The notes below the pieces were generated by a model that made no database searches, was not told the origin of the DNA, and worked only from the letters and a program-made list of their open reading frames with translations. Of a stretch of DNA of 64,000 bases, positions 24,953 through 32,133 are shown one piece after another. The stretch lies in assembly GCA_015075635.1 (NCBI GenBank), contig JABTUA010000003.1:186001-250000 (forward strand), written 5' to 3'. Each line of letters begins with the position of its first letter. Position 1 is the stretch's first letter. Source of the DNA: Polyangiaceae bacterium (GTDB lineage: Bacteria > Myxococcota_A > Polyangia > Polyangiales > Polyangiaceae). Position numbers and translations under genes: made by a program.

Positions 24953-26272
24953 GTGAGCGCTCGCGCGTGGCTCTATCTCGGCCTGCTCGGAGTCGCCTGC
25001 GCGCAGAGCGCGCCGCGCGCCGGTGACGCCTCACCGCCCTCGGCGCCGCCAACCGCGGGGAGCGCGAGTGCCCCGCCGGCAGCCCCGGCCTCCGCCGAGC
25101 CAGCCCCGCCCGCGCCCGTCGACCTCGGGGCCAAGGCCAAGGAGCTGGCTGACCGCTTCATCATCATCGACGGCCACATCGACGTGCCGCACCGCTTGTG
25201 GTCGAGCCGGGACAAGGCCGGCAAGCTCACCGAGGACGTCTCAGAGCGTACCGAGAAGGGCGACTTCGACTTCCCGCGCGCGCGGGCCGGCGGTCTCGAC
25301 GCACCCTTCATGAGCATCTACGTGCCGGCCAAGCTCGAGGCCCGTGGGGCGAAGAAGCTGGCCGACCAGCTGATCGATCTGGTCGAGGGCATCGCCGCGA
25401 GGTCCCCGGACAAGTTCCGGATCGCGCGATCCACGGCCGAGGTTCGCAAGAACGCCCAGGACGGCAAGCTCTCGCTCCTGCTCGGCATGGAGAACGGCTC
25501 GCCCATCGAGAAGAAGCTCGACAACGTCCGGCACTTCTACGAGCGCGGCGTGCGCTACATCACGCTGGCGCACTCGAAGGACAACCACCTCTCCGACTCT
25601 TCCTACGACGAGCGCCACACCCACAAGGGTCTGAGCCCGTTCGGCGAGAAGGTCGTCGCCGAGATGAATCGCTTGGGCATCCTGGTGGACGTCTCGCACC
25701 TCTCCGACGATGCCTTCTGGGACGTGATGAAGGTGAGCAAGGTGCCGGTGATCGCCTCGCACTCGTCCTGCCGTCACTTCACGCCGGGCTGGGCGCGCAA
25801 CATGGGCGACGAGATGATCCAGGAGCTGGCCAAGCAGGGCGGCGTCATCCAGATCAACTTCGGCTCGGGCTTCATCGACGGCACCATCCAGAAGCAGGAG
25901 AGCCAGCGCTGGAGGCAGCGGGCCGCGCTCTTGAAGAAGCACAAGCTCGAGTCGAACGATCCAAAGGCCAAGCCGCTGCTCGAACAGTTCGAGAAGGATC
26001 ACCCGCCGAGCTTCGCCAGCGTGGCCCAGGTCGCCGACCACGTCGATCACGTGAAGAAGCTCGTGGGCGTGGACCACGTCGGGCTCGGCAGCGACTTCGA
26101 CGGCGTGGGAGACTCGCTGCCGGTCGGGCTCAAGGACGTGTCGGAGTACCCTGGCCTAATCCGGGTGCTGCTCGAGCGCGGCTACAGCGAGGCCGAGATC
26201 GAGAAGATCTGCTCGGGCAACGTGCTGCGCGTGTGGGAAGCGGCGGAGCGCTTCGCCGCCGCCGCCAAGTGA
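24953..26272 (+). CDS. M19 family membrane dipeptidase, lipoprotein
   Basis: 439 residues from GTG; VSARAWLYLGLLGVAC gives lipobox LGVAC with Cys16, then a Pro/Ala/Ser linker to residue ~60. The catalytic domain carries the renal-dipeptidase zinc motif GHIDVPH (His75, Asp77), the bridging glutamate region LLGMENGSPI, two histidine segments (ITLAHSKDNHLSD and IASHSSCRH) and GLGSDFDG near the end. Such enzymes hydrolyse dipeptides, and the lipoprotein anchor puts it in the periplasm or outer membrane. It is convergent with pduO, with 3 bp between stops. Confidence 0.92.
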   Translation: MSARAWLYLGLLGVACAQSAPRAGDASPPSAPPTAGSASAPPAAPASAEPAPPAPVDLGAKAKELADRFIIIDGHIDVPHRLWSSRDKAGKLTEDVSERTEKGDFDFPRARAGGLDAPFMSIYVPAKLEARGAKKLADQLIDLVEGIAARSPDKFRIARSTAEVRKNAQDGKLSLLLGMENGSPIEKKLDNVRHFYERGVRYITLAHSKDNHLSDSSYDERHTHKGLSPFGEKVVAEMNRLGILVDVSHLSDDAFWDVMKVSKVPVIASHSSCRHFTPGWARNMGDEMIQELAKQGGVIQINFGSGFIDGTIQKQESQRWRQRAALLKKHKLESNDPKAKPLLEQFEKDHPPSFASVAQVADHVDHVKKLVGVDHVGLGSDFDGVGDSLPVGLKDVSEYPGLIRVLLERGYSEAEIEKICSGNVLRVWEAAERFAAAAK

Positions 26273-26275
26273 GCG

Positions 26276-26830
26276 TCAAGCGCCCGACTTCACCCAGGGC
26301 ACGTCGGTGACGCCGGCCGCGTGGTTCGCGCGCCGAGCCAGCACGAACAAGAGGTCGCTCAGCCGGTTCAAGTACACGATCACCTCGTCGCGTACCGGCG
26401 ACGCACGCCGGAGCGCCACGACCCGGCGCTCCGCGCGCCGGCAGGCGGTGCGAGCCGCGTGCAGCGCCGCCGCGCCGGGCGTGCCCCCGGGCAGCACGAA
26501 GCTCGTGAGCGGGGCCAAGCCCTCCTCGGCGGTGTCGATGGCGCGCTCCAGGCGCTCGATGTCGGGCCCGCCGAGCAGCGCGAGCTTGAGCCGAGCCTCG
26601 TGGCCCGGGACGCAGGCCAGCTCGGCGCCGAGCGTGAACAGATCGGACTGCACCGCGGCGAGCACTGCGTCGATTTCGACGGTCAGGCCCGCCGCGCGCG
26701 CCACACCGATGGCCGCGTTGGTCTCGTCGACCGTGCCGTAGCCGTCGACCCGAGCGTCGTCCTTGTCCACACGCTCGCCGCCGAAGAGCCCGGTCGAGCC
26801 GGAGTCTCCGGTCTTCGTGTAGATCTTCAC
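26276..26830 (-). CDS. pduO: PduO-type cob(I)alamin adenosyltransferase
   Basis: 184 residues from a GTG (VKIYTKTGDSG) that overlaps the stop of cdnL by 4 bp (GTGA). The N-terminal ATP site YTKTGDSGSTGLFGGERVDKDD and the YGTVDETNAAIG helix are diagnostic, and the later segment TACRRAERRVVAL contains the conserved Arg/Glu pair. The enzyme transfers adenosyl from ATP to cob(I)alamin to make coenzyme B12, acting as a trimer in the cytoplasm. No B12-dependent enzyme is next to it. The coupling to cdnL is the only visible regulatory hint. Confidence 0.93.
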   Translation of the reverse strand: MKIYTKTGDSGSTGLFGGERVDKDDARVDGYGTVDETNAAIGVARAAGLTVEIDAVLAAVQSDLFTLGAELACVPGHEARLKLALLGGPDIERLERAIDTAEEGLAPLTSFVLPGGTPGAAALHAARTACRRAERRVVALRRASPVRDEVIVYLNRLSDLLFVLARRANHAAGVTDVPWVKSGA

Positions 26831-27342
26831 GCAGAGAAGATCTCTTGGATCTCGCCTTCGATGCTGGCGGCGGTCACCTTCTTGGCCAGCGCGAGCTCCT
26901 GGATCAGGAGCGAACGCGCCTGGTCGAGCAGGCGGCGCTCGCCGAAGGACAGGTCCTTGTCGAACTTGAGTCGGTACATGTCGCGGAGGACCTTGGCGAT
27001 CTCCGCGGGCAGCCCGCTCTTCAACATCTCGGTGTAGGCGCGGAAGCGGCGGTTCCACGGCTGGACGTCCACCGCGACCTCCGGGGCGCGCAGGATGTCG
27101 AGGATCTTCTCGGCTTCCTTCTTCTTCATCACCGGCCGCAGCCCGACGCGGGCGGCTGCCTCTTGCGGCACCATGACCTTGAGGTCCGAGTCGATGATCT
27201 TGAGGACGTAACAGCTGGTGCGATGTCCCCCGAAATCGCGCTCCTCGAGTTGAACCACCTCACCGACCCCATGGGCGGGATGCACGGCCCTGTCTCCAAC
27301 CTTGAAACTGGGCGCGCTCGAACCATTCACCTGCGACTGCAT
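26827..27342 (-). CDS. cdnL: CarD/CdnL family RNA polymerase-binding regulator
   Basis: 171 residues starting at MQSQVNGS, preceded by AGGAG seven bases upstream. Residues ~16-75 form the RNAP-interaction domain (FKVGDRAVHPAHGVGEV, then YVLKIIDSDLKVMVP). The rest is the all-helical DNA-binding domain, with WNRRFRAYTEMLKSG, VLRDMYRLKFDKDLSFGERRLLDQARSLLIQELALA. In Myxococcus xanthus CdnL stabilises open complexes at rRNA and other primary-sigma promoters and is essential. Residues 1-15 (Gln/Ser/Asn) extend slightly beyond the M. xanthus form. pduO follows with a GTGA overlap. Confidence 0.93.
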   Translation of the reverse strand: MQSQVNGSSAPSFKVGDRAVHPAHGVGEVVQLEERDFGGHRTSCYVLKIIDSDLKVMVPQEAAARVGLRPVMKKKEAEKILDILRAPEVAVDVQPWNRRFRAYTEMLKSGLPAEIAKVLRDMYRLKFDKDLSFGERRLLDQARSLLIQELALAKKVTAASIEGEIQEIFSA

Positions 27343-27395
27343 ATCGGCTCCTGCTCGTCTCGTCGGGGTCCCCCTGAACGACGAGTCTGCGGCGC

Positions 27396-27422
27396 TTACT
27401 ACGAGCGGAGTGTCCGGGTCAA
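27396..27422 (-). promoter_or_regulatory. Candidate sigma-70-type promoter of cdnL
   Basis: On the minus strand TTGACC (27417-27422) is followed after 15 bases by TAGTAA (27396-27401), 54 bases before the cdnL start codon. The -35 match is good but the spacer is shorter than the usual 16-18, so this is a low-confidence call from sequence alone. Confidence 0.35.
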
Positions 27423-27451
27423 TCACGACGCGTCCCGGCCGGCATATTCGC

Positions 27452-28477
27452 TCAGGGGGGCAGCGGCTCCTTGGCGGCTGGCGGGCTCAGATCCAGGATT
27501 TCCCAGACCTCAGCCATCACTGCGGCGCGCAGGCCCTGGGCCAGGGGCAGGGCCGCCAGCTCGACCGAGAGTCGAAGCGCGTCCGGCGTCACGACCACGG
27601 ACGGGGCCGCTGCCTGGTCCAGACCGAGCAGCTTGCCGAGACCGCTCTGGCTCAAGTCCGTCCATGCCTGCCCGACCTGCGTGGCCGGGTCGGCGTCGCC
27701 GCCGCCGAAGCTGCCCGCGATCACCACGACGACCGACAGTCGGCCCTCCGGCGCCGGTCGCACCGCGATGCCCACCGCCGTCGCCGCAGCCAGGAGGCCA
27801 CGCGCGCCCCGGGTCCAGTCGCCGCTGAACGGGCCGGGGGCGTAGAAGCGCATCGGCGAGGTCTCGAGCTCCGCGACCGGCAGCGACGACAGCGCCGAGC
27901 CGCGCAGCGCCGAGGGCGACTTGGCGAGCTTTTGCCGCGCGTACAGCTCGACGATGCGGGCCGGCAGCGCGGAGCCCACCGACACGGCGACCAATCGCCC
28001 GTCGACGCGCACCAGCGTCTCCGGCGTCTGGCCGACGACGCCCGCGATGCGGTGGATGCGCGGGTGCGGTCGGGCGACCCGGGTTCCCGCCAAGAGCCGC
28101 TCCGCGAAGCGCTCTTCTGCGCTGCTCGAGCCGGTGCGCGCGTCCGCCAGGTAGAGCGTGGCGTGATCGAAGCCGGCGATCAGCCCGGCGTCCAGGGTCC
28201 GAAGATCGATGCCGCTCGACTTCGAGAAGGCATCGAGGCGCTCGCCCGGAAGGAGCAGCTCGATGGCCTTGGCGAGGGAGGCGTCGGACGCGAGCTCCTT
28301 CGGGCGACCGACGACCATCCAGCGCAGGCCCGCCGACGGAACGTAGTCGGTGAGCGGGCCGTCGTGCAGCGGAGGGGCGGTCGCCGACGCGGGCTTGTCG
28401 GCTGGGGGAGGCGGCGCGCCGGCGCCGCAGCCGAGCGCCAGGGCCGCGGCCAGGCACAGGGCGCCGAGACCCCTCAC
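27452..28477 (-). CDS. Lipoprotein of unknown function coupled to tyrS
   Basis: 341 residues from a GTG (VRGLGALCLA) that overlaps the tyrS stop as GTGA; the resulting signal peptide has lipobox LALGC with Cys17, supporting this start. After a Pro/Ala linker the body alternates hydrophobic strands and helices (LRWMVVGRPKEL, VRVDGRLVAVSVGSA, EGRLSVVVVIAGSF) and a long Ala/Leu-rich C-terminal region. No domain is recognised. Proteins of this look in myxobacteria are usually periplasmic or outer-membrane lipoproteins. The translational coupling to an aminoacyl-tRNA synthetase gene is odd and may simply reflect compact packing. Confidence 0.7.
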   Translation of the reverse strand: MRGLGALCLAAALALGCGAGAPPPPADKPASATAPPLHDGPLTDYVPSAGLRWMVVGRPKELASDASLAKAIELLLPGERLDAFSKSSGIDLRTLDAGLIAGFDHATLYLADARTGSSSAEERFAERLLAGTRVARPHPRIHRIAGVVGQTPETLVRVDGRLVAVSVGSALPARIVELYARQKLAKSPSALRGSALSSLPVAELETSPMRFYAPGPFSGDWTRGARGLLAAATAVGIAVRPAPEGRLSVVVVIAGSFGGGDADPATQVGQAWTDLSQSGLGKLLGLDQAAAPSVVVTPDALRLSVELAALPLAQGLRAAVMAEVWEILDLSPPAAKEPLPP

Positions 28478-29694
28478 GGGGCGACCCGGATCCGGCAAAA
28501 ACGCCGGTTCTTCGAGCCCACTCGGACCAGGTATTGGCCCCCCGGTCGAAGCTCGAACAGCGCGTCTTTCACGACGGCGCCGTCGACCTCGACGCCCCCG
28601 CCCTGGATCATCCGCCGGCCCTCGCCGTTGGAGCTGACCAGCTTGGCGTGGGCGAGGGCCTTGGCGAGCAGGAGCTTGCCGCCTTCGGCGGGCACCTCGG
28701 CCTCCGGCACCTCCGCGGGCACGCCGTCGCCCAGGTACGTGGCGCGGAAGGTGATCCCCGCGCTCTCCGCCGCGTCCGCGCCGTGGAAGCGCGAGACCAT
28801 CTCGCTGGCGAACGCCGCCTTGGTCCCGATCGGATCGGCCTTGGCTCGAAGCTCGGCGATGTCGGCGCTGGTTCGCGAGGAGAGCAGCTCGAAGAAGCGC
28901 CACACGACCTGGTCGTCGATCTGCATGCACTTGCGGAACATGTCGACGGGCGCTTCCGTCAGCCCGACGTAGTTGTCCGCGGACTTGCTCATCTTCTTTC
29001 CGACGATCTGGCCGTCCTCGATCTTGGCGTCGATACCCTCGAGGATGGGAGTCGTCAGGACGATCTGAGGCTTCTGGCCGTAGCGCTGCATCAGGTCTCG
29101 GCCGACCATCAGGTTGAAGAGCTGATCGGTTCCCCCGAGCTCGACGTCGCTCTGGAGCGCCACGGAGTCGTAGCCTTGCAGCAGGGGGTAGAGGAGCTCG
29201 TGGAGATAGATGTCCTTGTGCTGCTCGAGTCGCTCGCGGAAGTCGCGCCGCTCGAGCGTGCGCGCCACGGTGCGCTTGGCGGCGAGCTCGACCACCTTGT
29301 CGAGCGACATCGCGCCCAGCCACTCGCTGTTGTAGCGGACCACCGTCTTGTCCGCGTCCAGCACCTTAAACGCCTGTTCTTGATAGGTTTTCGCTGCGGC
29401 GAGGACCGCCTCTCGGGTCAGCCGGGGGCGCATCTCGTTCTGCCCGGTGGGGTCGCCCACCATCGCGGTGAAGTCGCCGATCAGGAACGTCACCTCGTGA
29501 CCGAAGTCCTGGAACTGACGCATCTTCTGCAAGAGCACGGTGTGGCCCAGGTGCAGATCGGGGCGCGTGGGATCGAAGCCGGCTTTGATCTTGAGGGGCC
29601 GGCCCGCTCGGAGCCGATCGAGCAGCTCGTCACGCTGCACCAGATCGACGACTCCGCGGCTCAGCTCGGTGAATTGCTCTTCGGCGGTCGGCAT
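28474..29694 (-). CDS. tyrS: Tyrosyl-tRNA synthetase
   Basis: 406 residues; charges tRNA-Tyr with tyrosine. Class I signatures are HLGH at 48-51 (in DLHLGHTVLL) and KMSKS at 234-238 (GKKMSKSADN); the tyrosine-binding region includes LLQGYDSVALQSDVELGGTDQ. The C-terminal ~60 residues form an S4 RNA-binding domain (LAKALAHAKLVSSNGEGRRMIQGGGVEVDG). The length fits the bacterial TyrRS group in which KMSKS carries Met rather than Phe. A hairpin in the leader (29709-29733) pairs a Shine-Dalgarno-like AAAGGAGA with TCTCCTT. The lipoprotein gene follows with a 4-bp overlap. Confidence 0.97.
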   Translation of the reverse strand: MPTAEEQFTELSRGVVDLVQRDELLDRLRAGRPLKIKAGFDPTRPDLHLGHTVLLQKMRQFQDFGHEVTFLIGDFTAMVGDPTGQNEMRPRLTREAVLAAAKTYQEQAFKVLDADKTVVRYNSEWLGAMSLDKVVELAAKRTVARTLERRDFRERLEQHKDIYLHELLYPLLQGYDSVALQSDVELGGTDQLFNLMVGRDLMQRYGQKPQIVLTTPILEGIDAKIEDGQIVGKKMSKSADNYVGLTEAPVDMFRKCMQIDDQVVWRFFELLSSRTSADIAELRAKADPIGTKAAFASEMVSRFHGADAAESAGITFRATYLGDGVPAEVPEAEVPAEGGKLLLAKALAHAKLVSSNGEGRRMIQGGGVEVDGAVVKDALFELRPGGQYLVRVGSKNRRFCRIRVAP

Positions 29695-29708
29695 GCGTAA
29701 AGCTCAGG

Positions 29709-29733
29709 AAGGAGAGTGATTTCCGTTCTCCTT
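29709..29733 (-). promoter_or_regulatory. Hairpin in the tyrS leader
   Basis: AAGGAGA and TCTCCTT are perfectly complementary with 11 bases between them, located 15-39 bases upstream of the tyrS start and 38 bases after the upstream HU/IHF-like gene. It could be a weak terminator for that gene or a structure influencing tyrS translation. No T-box features are visible. Confidence 0.35.
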
Positions 29734-29770
29734 TGCCGCGTCCGCGACCGGAAAGCTACCCGCGAGCTGC

Positions 29771-30097
29771 TCAGTCGTCGTCGTCGTCGCTGTCGTCGCC
29801 GCCGCTGATCGCCGTGTGCCGGCTGGCGTTCACTAGCTCTTTCAGCTCCTTGCCGACCTTGAAGAACGGCAAGCGCTTGGCCGGAACGGGAACAGGTTGC
29901 CCCGTGCGGGGATTGCGCCCGTCGTAGGGCTTGTACGGCCGCACGGTGAAGCTCCCGAAGCCACGGATTTCAATGCCTTCGCCTTTCTGCAAGGCTTCGG
30001 TCATCGCGTCGAAGACGCAATTGACGACCATCTCGGCACGGGCTTTCGTGAGCTCCCCACGGGCCGCGATGGCTTCGATGAGCTCGCTCTTGGTCAT
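29771..30097 (-). CDS. HU/IHF family DNA-binding protein with acidic tail
   Basis: 108 residues starting at MTKSELIEAIAARGELTK, with GAGG and GGAGGAGG just upstream. The fold signature GIEIRGFGSFTVR and GRNPRTGQPVPVPAKRLPFFKVGKELKELV are those of the IHF-beta/HU family, which bends DNA as a dimer. The Pro in the VPVP arm corresponds to the intercalating proline. Beyond the normal ~95-residue fold is a tail ending in DDSDDDDD. Acidic tails of this type are rare in HU and could modulate DNA binding. IHF-beta and HU cannot be separated with certainty, so no symbol is given. Confidence 0.9.
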   Translation of the reverse strand: MTKSELIEAIAARGELTKARAEMVVNCVFDAMTEALQKGEGIEIRGFGSFTVRPYKPYDGRNPRTGQPVPVPAKRLPFFKVGKELKELVNASRHTAISGGDDSDDDDD

Positions 30098-30143
30098 GCC
30101 CCTCGAGCCTCCTCCAGAAGCCCTGATGCTTTGCCCTAACGCC

Positions 30144-32129
30144 TCAATTGTCAACGCCTTTTCCAGAGGGCGTCGCGGAGGGGGCGGGCCGGATGGCCAG
30201 CCCGTCGAGCACCAGGCCGTCTCCAGGGCTCGCGACTTCGACGCGGAAAGGGCCCTTCCGCAGCGGGATCGGTGGGCCCGGCGTCTCGAAGCACTCACCG
30301 GCCCGGGCGGGCCACTTGGCCGTCCACGAGAGGCCTCCGGCTCGGAGGGTCACCTCCGCCGGCCCGTCCGCCAGGGGGACCCAGCGGGCCGTCAGCCGGT
30401 GCTCGCCGACCTGCTCGGTCATCAGCTCGAGCTCCACCGCAGCGCCCCGCAGGCGCAGCCCGTAGTGGCCCTCGGCGCAGGCGGCGCCCGGATAGTCCGG
30501 GTGTGCCCAGCCGCGCCGAACCGCGAGCGGGGGCCACTGGGCGCCCGCTTCGAATTCGGAGCTCCGCGCCGGGACGAAGGGCTCGACGCGCGGCGGCCGG
30601 TCCAGGCTGAACACGTAGCGGTGGGCGGTGGGGCGTCCGAGCGCGTCCCAGAGCAGGTAGTCGTGGGCGTCGTTGCGCAACCGCGCCACCACCAGACCGT
30701 GCGTCGCGTCGCGTGCGCCGGGCACGAGGCCCAGGTTCAGGCCGTGGTCCGTGTTCACGAACACCAGCCCAGCGCGCACACCTGCCTCTGCCAGCACGCG
30801 CGGCTCGAACATCGGGCGTCCGCCTTCGCGATCGCGCAGGGCTTCGTGCTCCCGGCTGGCGTGGACGGCGAACGCCACACACGCGACCCCCGGCGCGAAC
30901 CGAGCGATGCCCAGACGGCTCAGGCCCCAGGCCAAGAGCGCGTGCTCCAGCGGGAGCGCCTCCGCGAACAAGCGCGCGCCGCCTCCGGGGTAGTTGCCGT
31001 CGAAATAGAAGGGCGAGTACGCCGCGATCAGCGCGACCACCACGAAGCCCGAGAGCCGCACCGCGCGCTCGCGCCGGCCCGCGAACAGCGTCCAGAGCAA
31101 GAGCGCATAGAGCGGCCAGGCGTTCGAGAGGTCGCCGAAGTGCATCCACAGCCGGCGCCCGGTCGTGCCCAGCGCCGCGCCGAGCCCGTAGCCGCCCGCG
31201 AGACGCTCGCGCACGAAGTCGCCGTGCTCGAACACGCAGCCGATCCCGGCGCCGAAGCCGTAGCGGAAGCAGCCGGGGGGACCGTCGGCGAGGGCGTAGT
31301 AGCGGAGCTGAGTCGAGCCCAGCCACGACCCGGTGGCGGCGTGCTGGTGCAGGCCGAGGAGCGCGAGCCCCGGTAGCATGCCCAACAGAAGCGGCACGAG
31401 CTCGACGCGCCGGCGCCGCGCGCAGAGCAGGCCGGCGAAGGCCAACCCCACCAGGCCCGTCACCGGCCGCGTGGCCACGAGCCAGCCGAGGGCGAGGCCC
31501 GCGAGCAGCGTCGCGCGTCCGCCTTTGAGCGCGCCGAGCAGCGTGGCCGTGAGCAAGATCGCCGCCCAGCCGTGCGACATGGTGTCCGCGGTGTGATAGC
31601 GGAGCGCCGCGCACAGGACCGAGAGGCACGCCGCCATGAGCGCGATCTCGCGCTTGTCGAACAGCTCGAGCGCGAGCGCGTAAGTGACCACGGTCAGGAG
31701 CGCGGCGAGGAACGGCCCCACGGAGAGCGGCGCTCCCACCAGGAAGCCCAGCGCGAGCAGCGCGGGATAACCCGGCGGGAACAGCACGGCGAGCGTGGTC
31801 GCCTCCGGCGGCGTGAACAGGAAGCGCCCGCGGAACGAGCCGGATGGGTCGGGAACCGGAAACGTCAGGTAGCCCTGCGACAGCGCGCGCGCTTCGAGAA
31901 AGTAGCTGGTCGCGTCGATGATGCGCGGGCCGCCGCGCAGGTAGTGGACCAAGTAGCCCCAGGAGAGCAGCGCCGCCCCGAGCGAGAGCAGCGCGAGCGT
32001 GAGCCCGGGGCGCGCCCGGACGAAGCGTGCGACGGGCTCGCTGCGCAGCGCCGCCAGGGCGAGAGCTCCGAGGCCCAAGACCAAGAACGCCCAGCCCACA
32101 CCCTCGCGTGGCAGACCGAAGGTGCTCAC
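30144..32129 (-). CDS. Membrane glycosyltransferase-like protein (GT39/GT-C type)
   Basis: 661 residues with about eleven transmembrane helices up to residue ~420, then a ~240-residue soluble, probably periplasmic, domain. The first loop carries GPRIIDATSYFLEARALSQG and LFPPGYPALLALGFLVGAP, similar to the acidic-loop pattern of GT-C sugar transferases that use polyprenyl-phosphate donors. The C-terminal domain resembles a beta-sandwich (ELMTEQVGEHRLTARWV, GPFRVEVASPGDGLVLDG). Its ATG lies 4 bp after the stop of the next gene upstream, which is a related membrane transferase, so they form an operon. Donor and acceptor unknown. Confidence 0.68.
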   Translation of the reverse strand: MSTFGLPREGVGWAFLVLGLGALALAALRSEPVARFVRARPGLTLALLSLGAALLSWGYLVHYLRGGPRIIDATSYFLEARALSQGYLTFPVPDPSGSFRGRFLFTPPEATTLAVLFPPGYPALLALGFLVGAPLSVGPFLAALLTVVTYALALELFDKREIALMAACLSVLCAALRYHTADTMSHGWAAILLTATLLGALKGGRATLLAGLALGWLVATRPVTGLVGLAFAGLLCARRRRVELVPLLLGMLPGLALLGLHQHAATGSWLGSTQLRYYALADGPPGCFRYGFGAGIGCVFEHGDFVRERLAGGYGLGAALGTTGRRLWMHFGDLSNAWPLYALLLWTLFAGRRERAVRLSGFVVVALIAAYSPFYFDGNYPGGGARLFAEALPLEHALLAWGLSRLGIARFAPGVACVAFAVHASREHEALRDREGGRPMFEPRVLAEAGVRAGLVFVNTDHGLNLGLVPGARDATHGLVVARLRNDAHDYLLWDALGRPTAHRYVFSLDRPPRVEPFVPARSSEFEAGAQWPPLAVRRGWAHPDYPGAACAEGHYGLRLRGAAVELELMTEQVGEHRLTARWVPLADGPAEVTLRAGGLSWTAKWPARAGECFETPGPPIPLRKGPFRVEVASPGDGLVLDGLAIRPAPSATPSGKGVDN

Positions 32130-32133
32130 GCGC

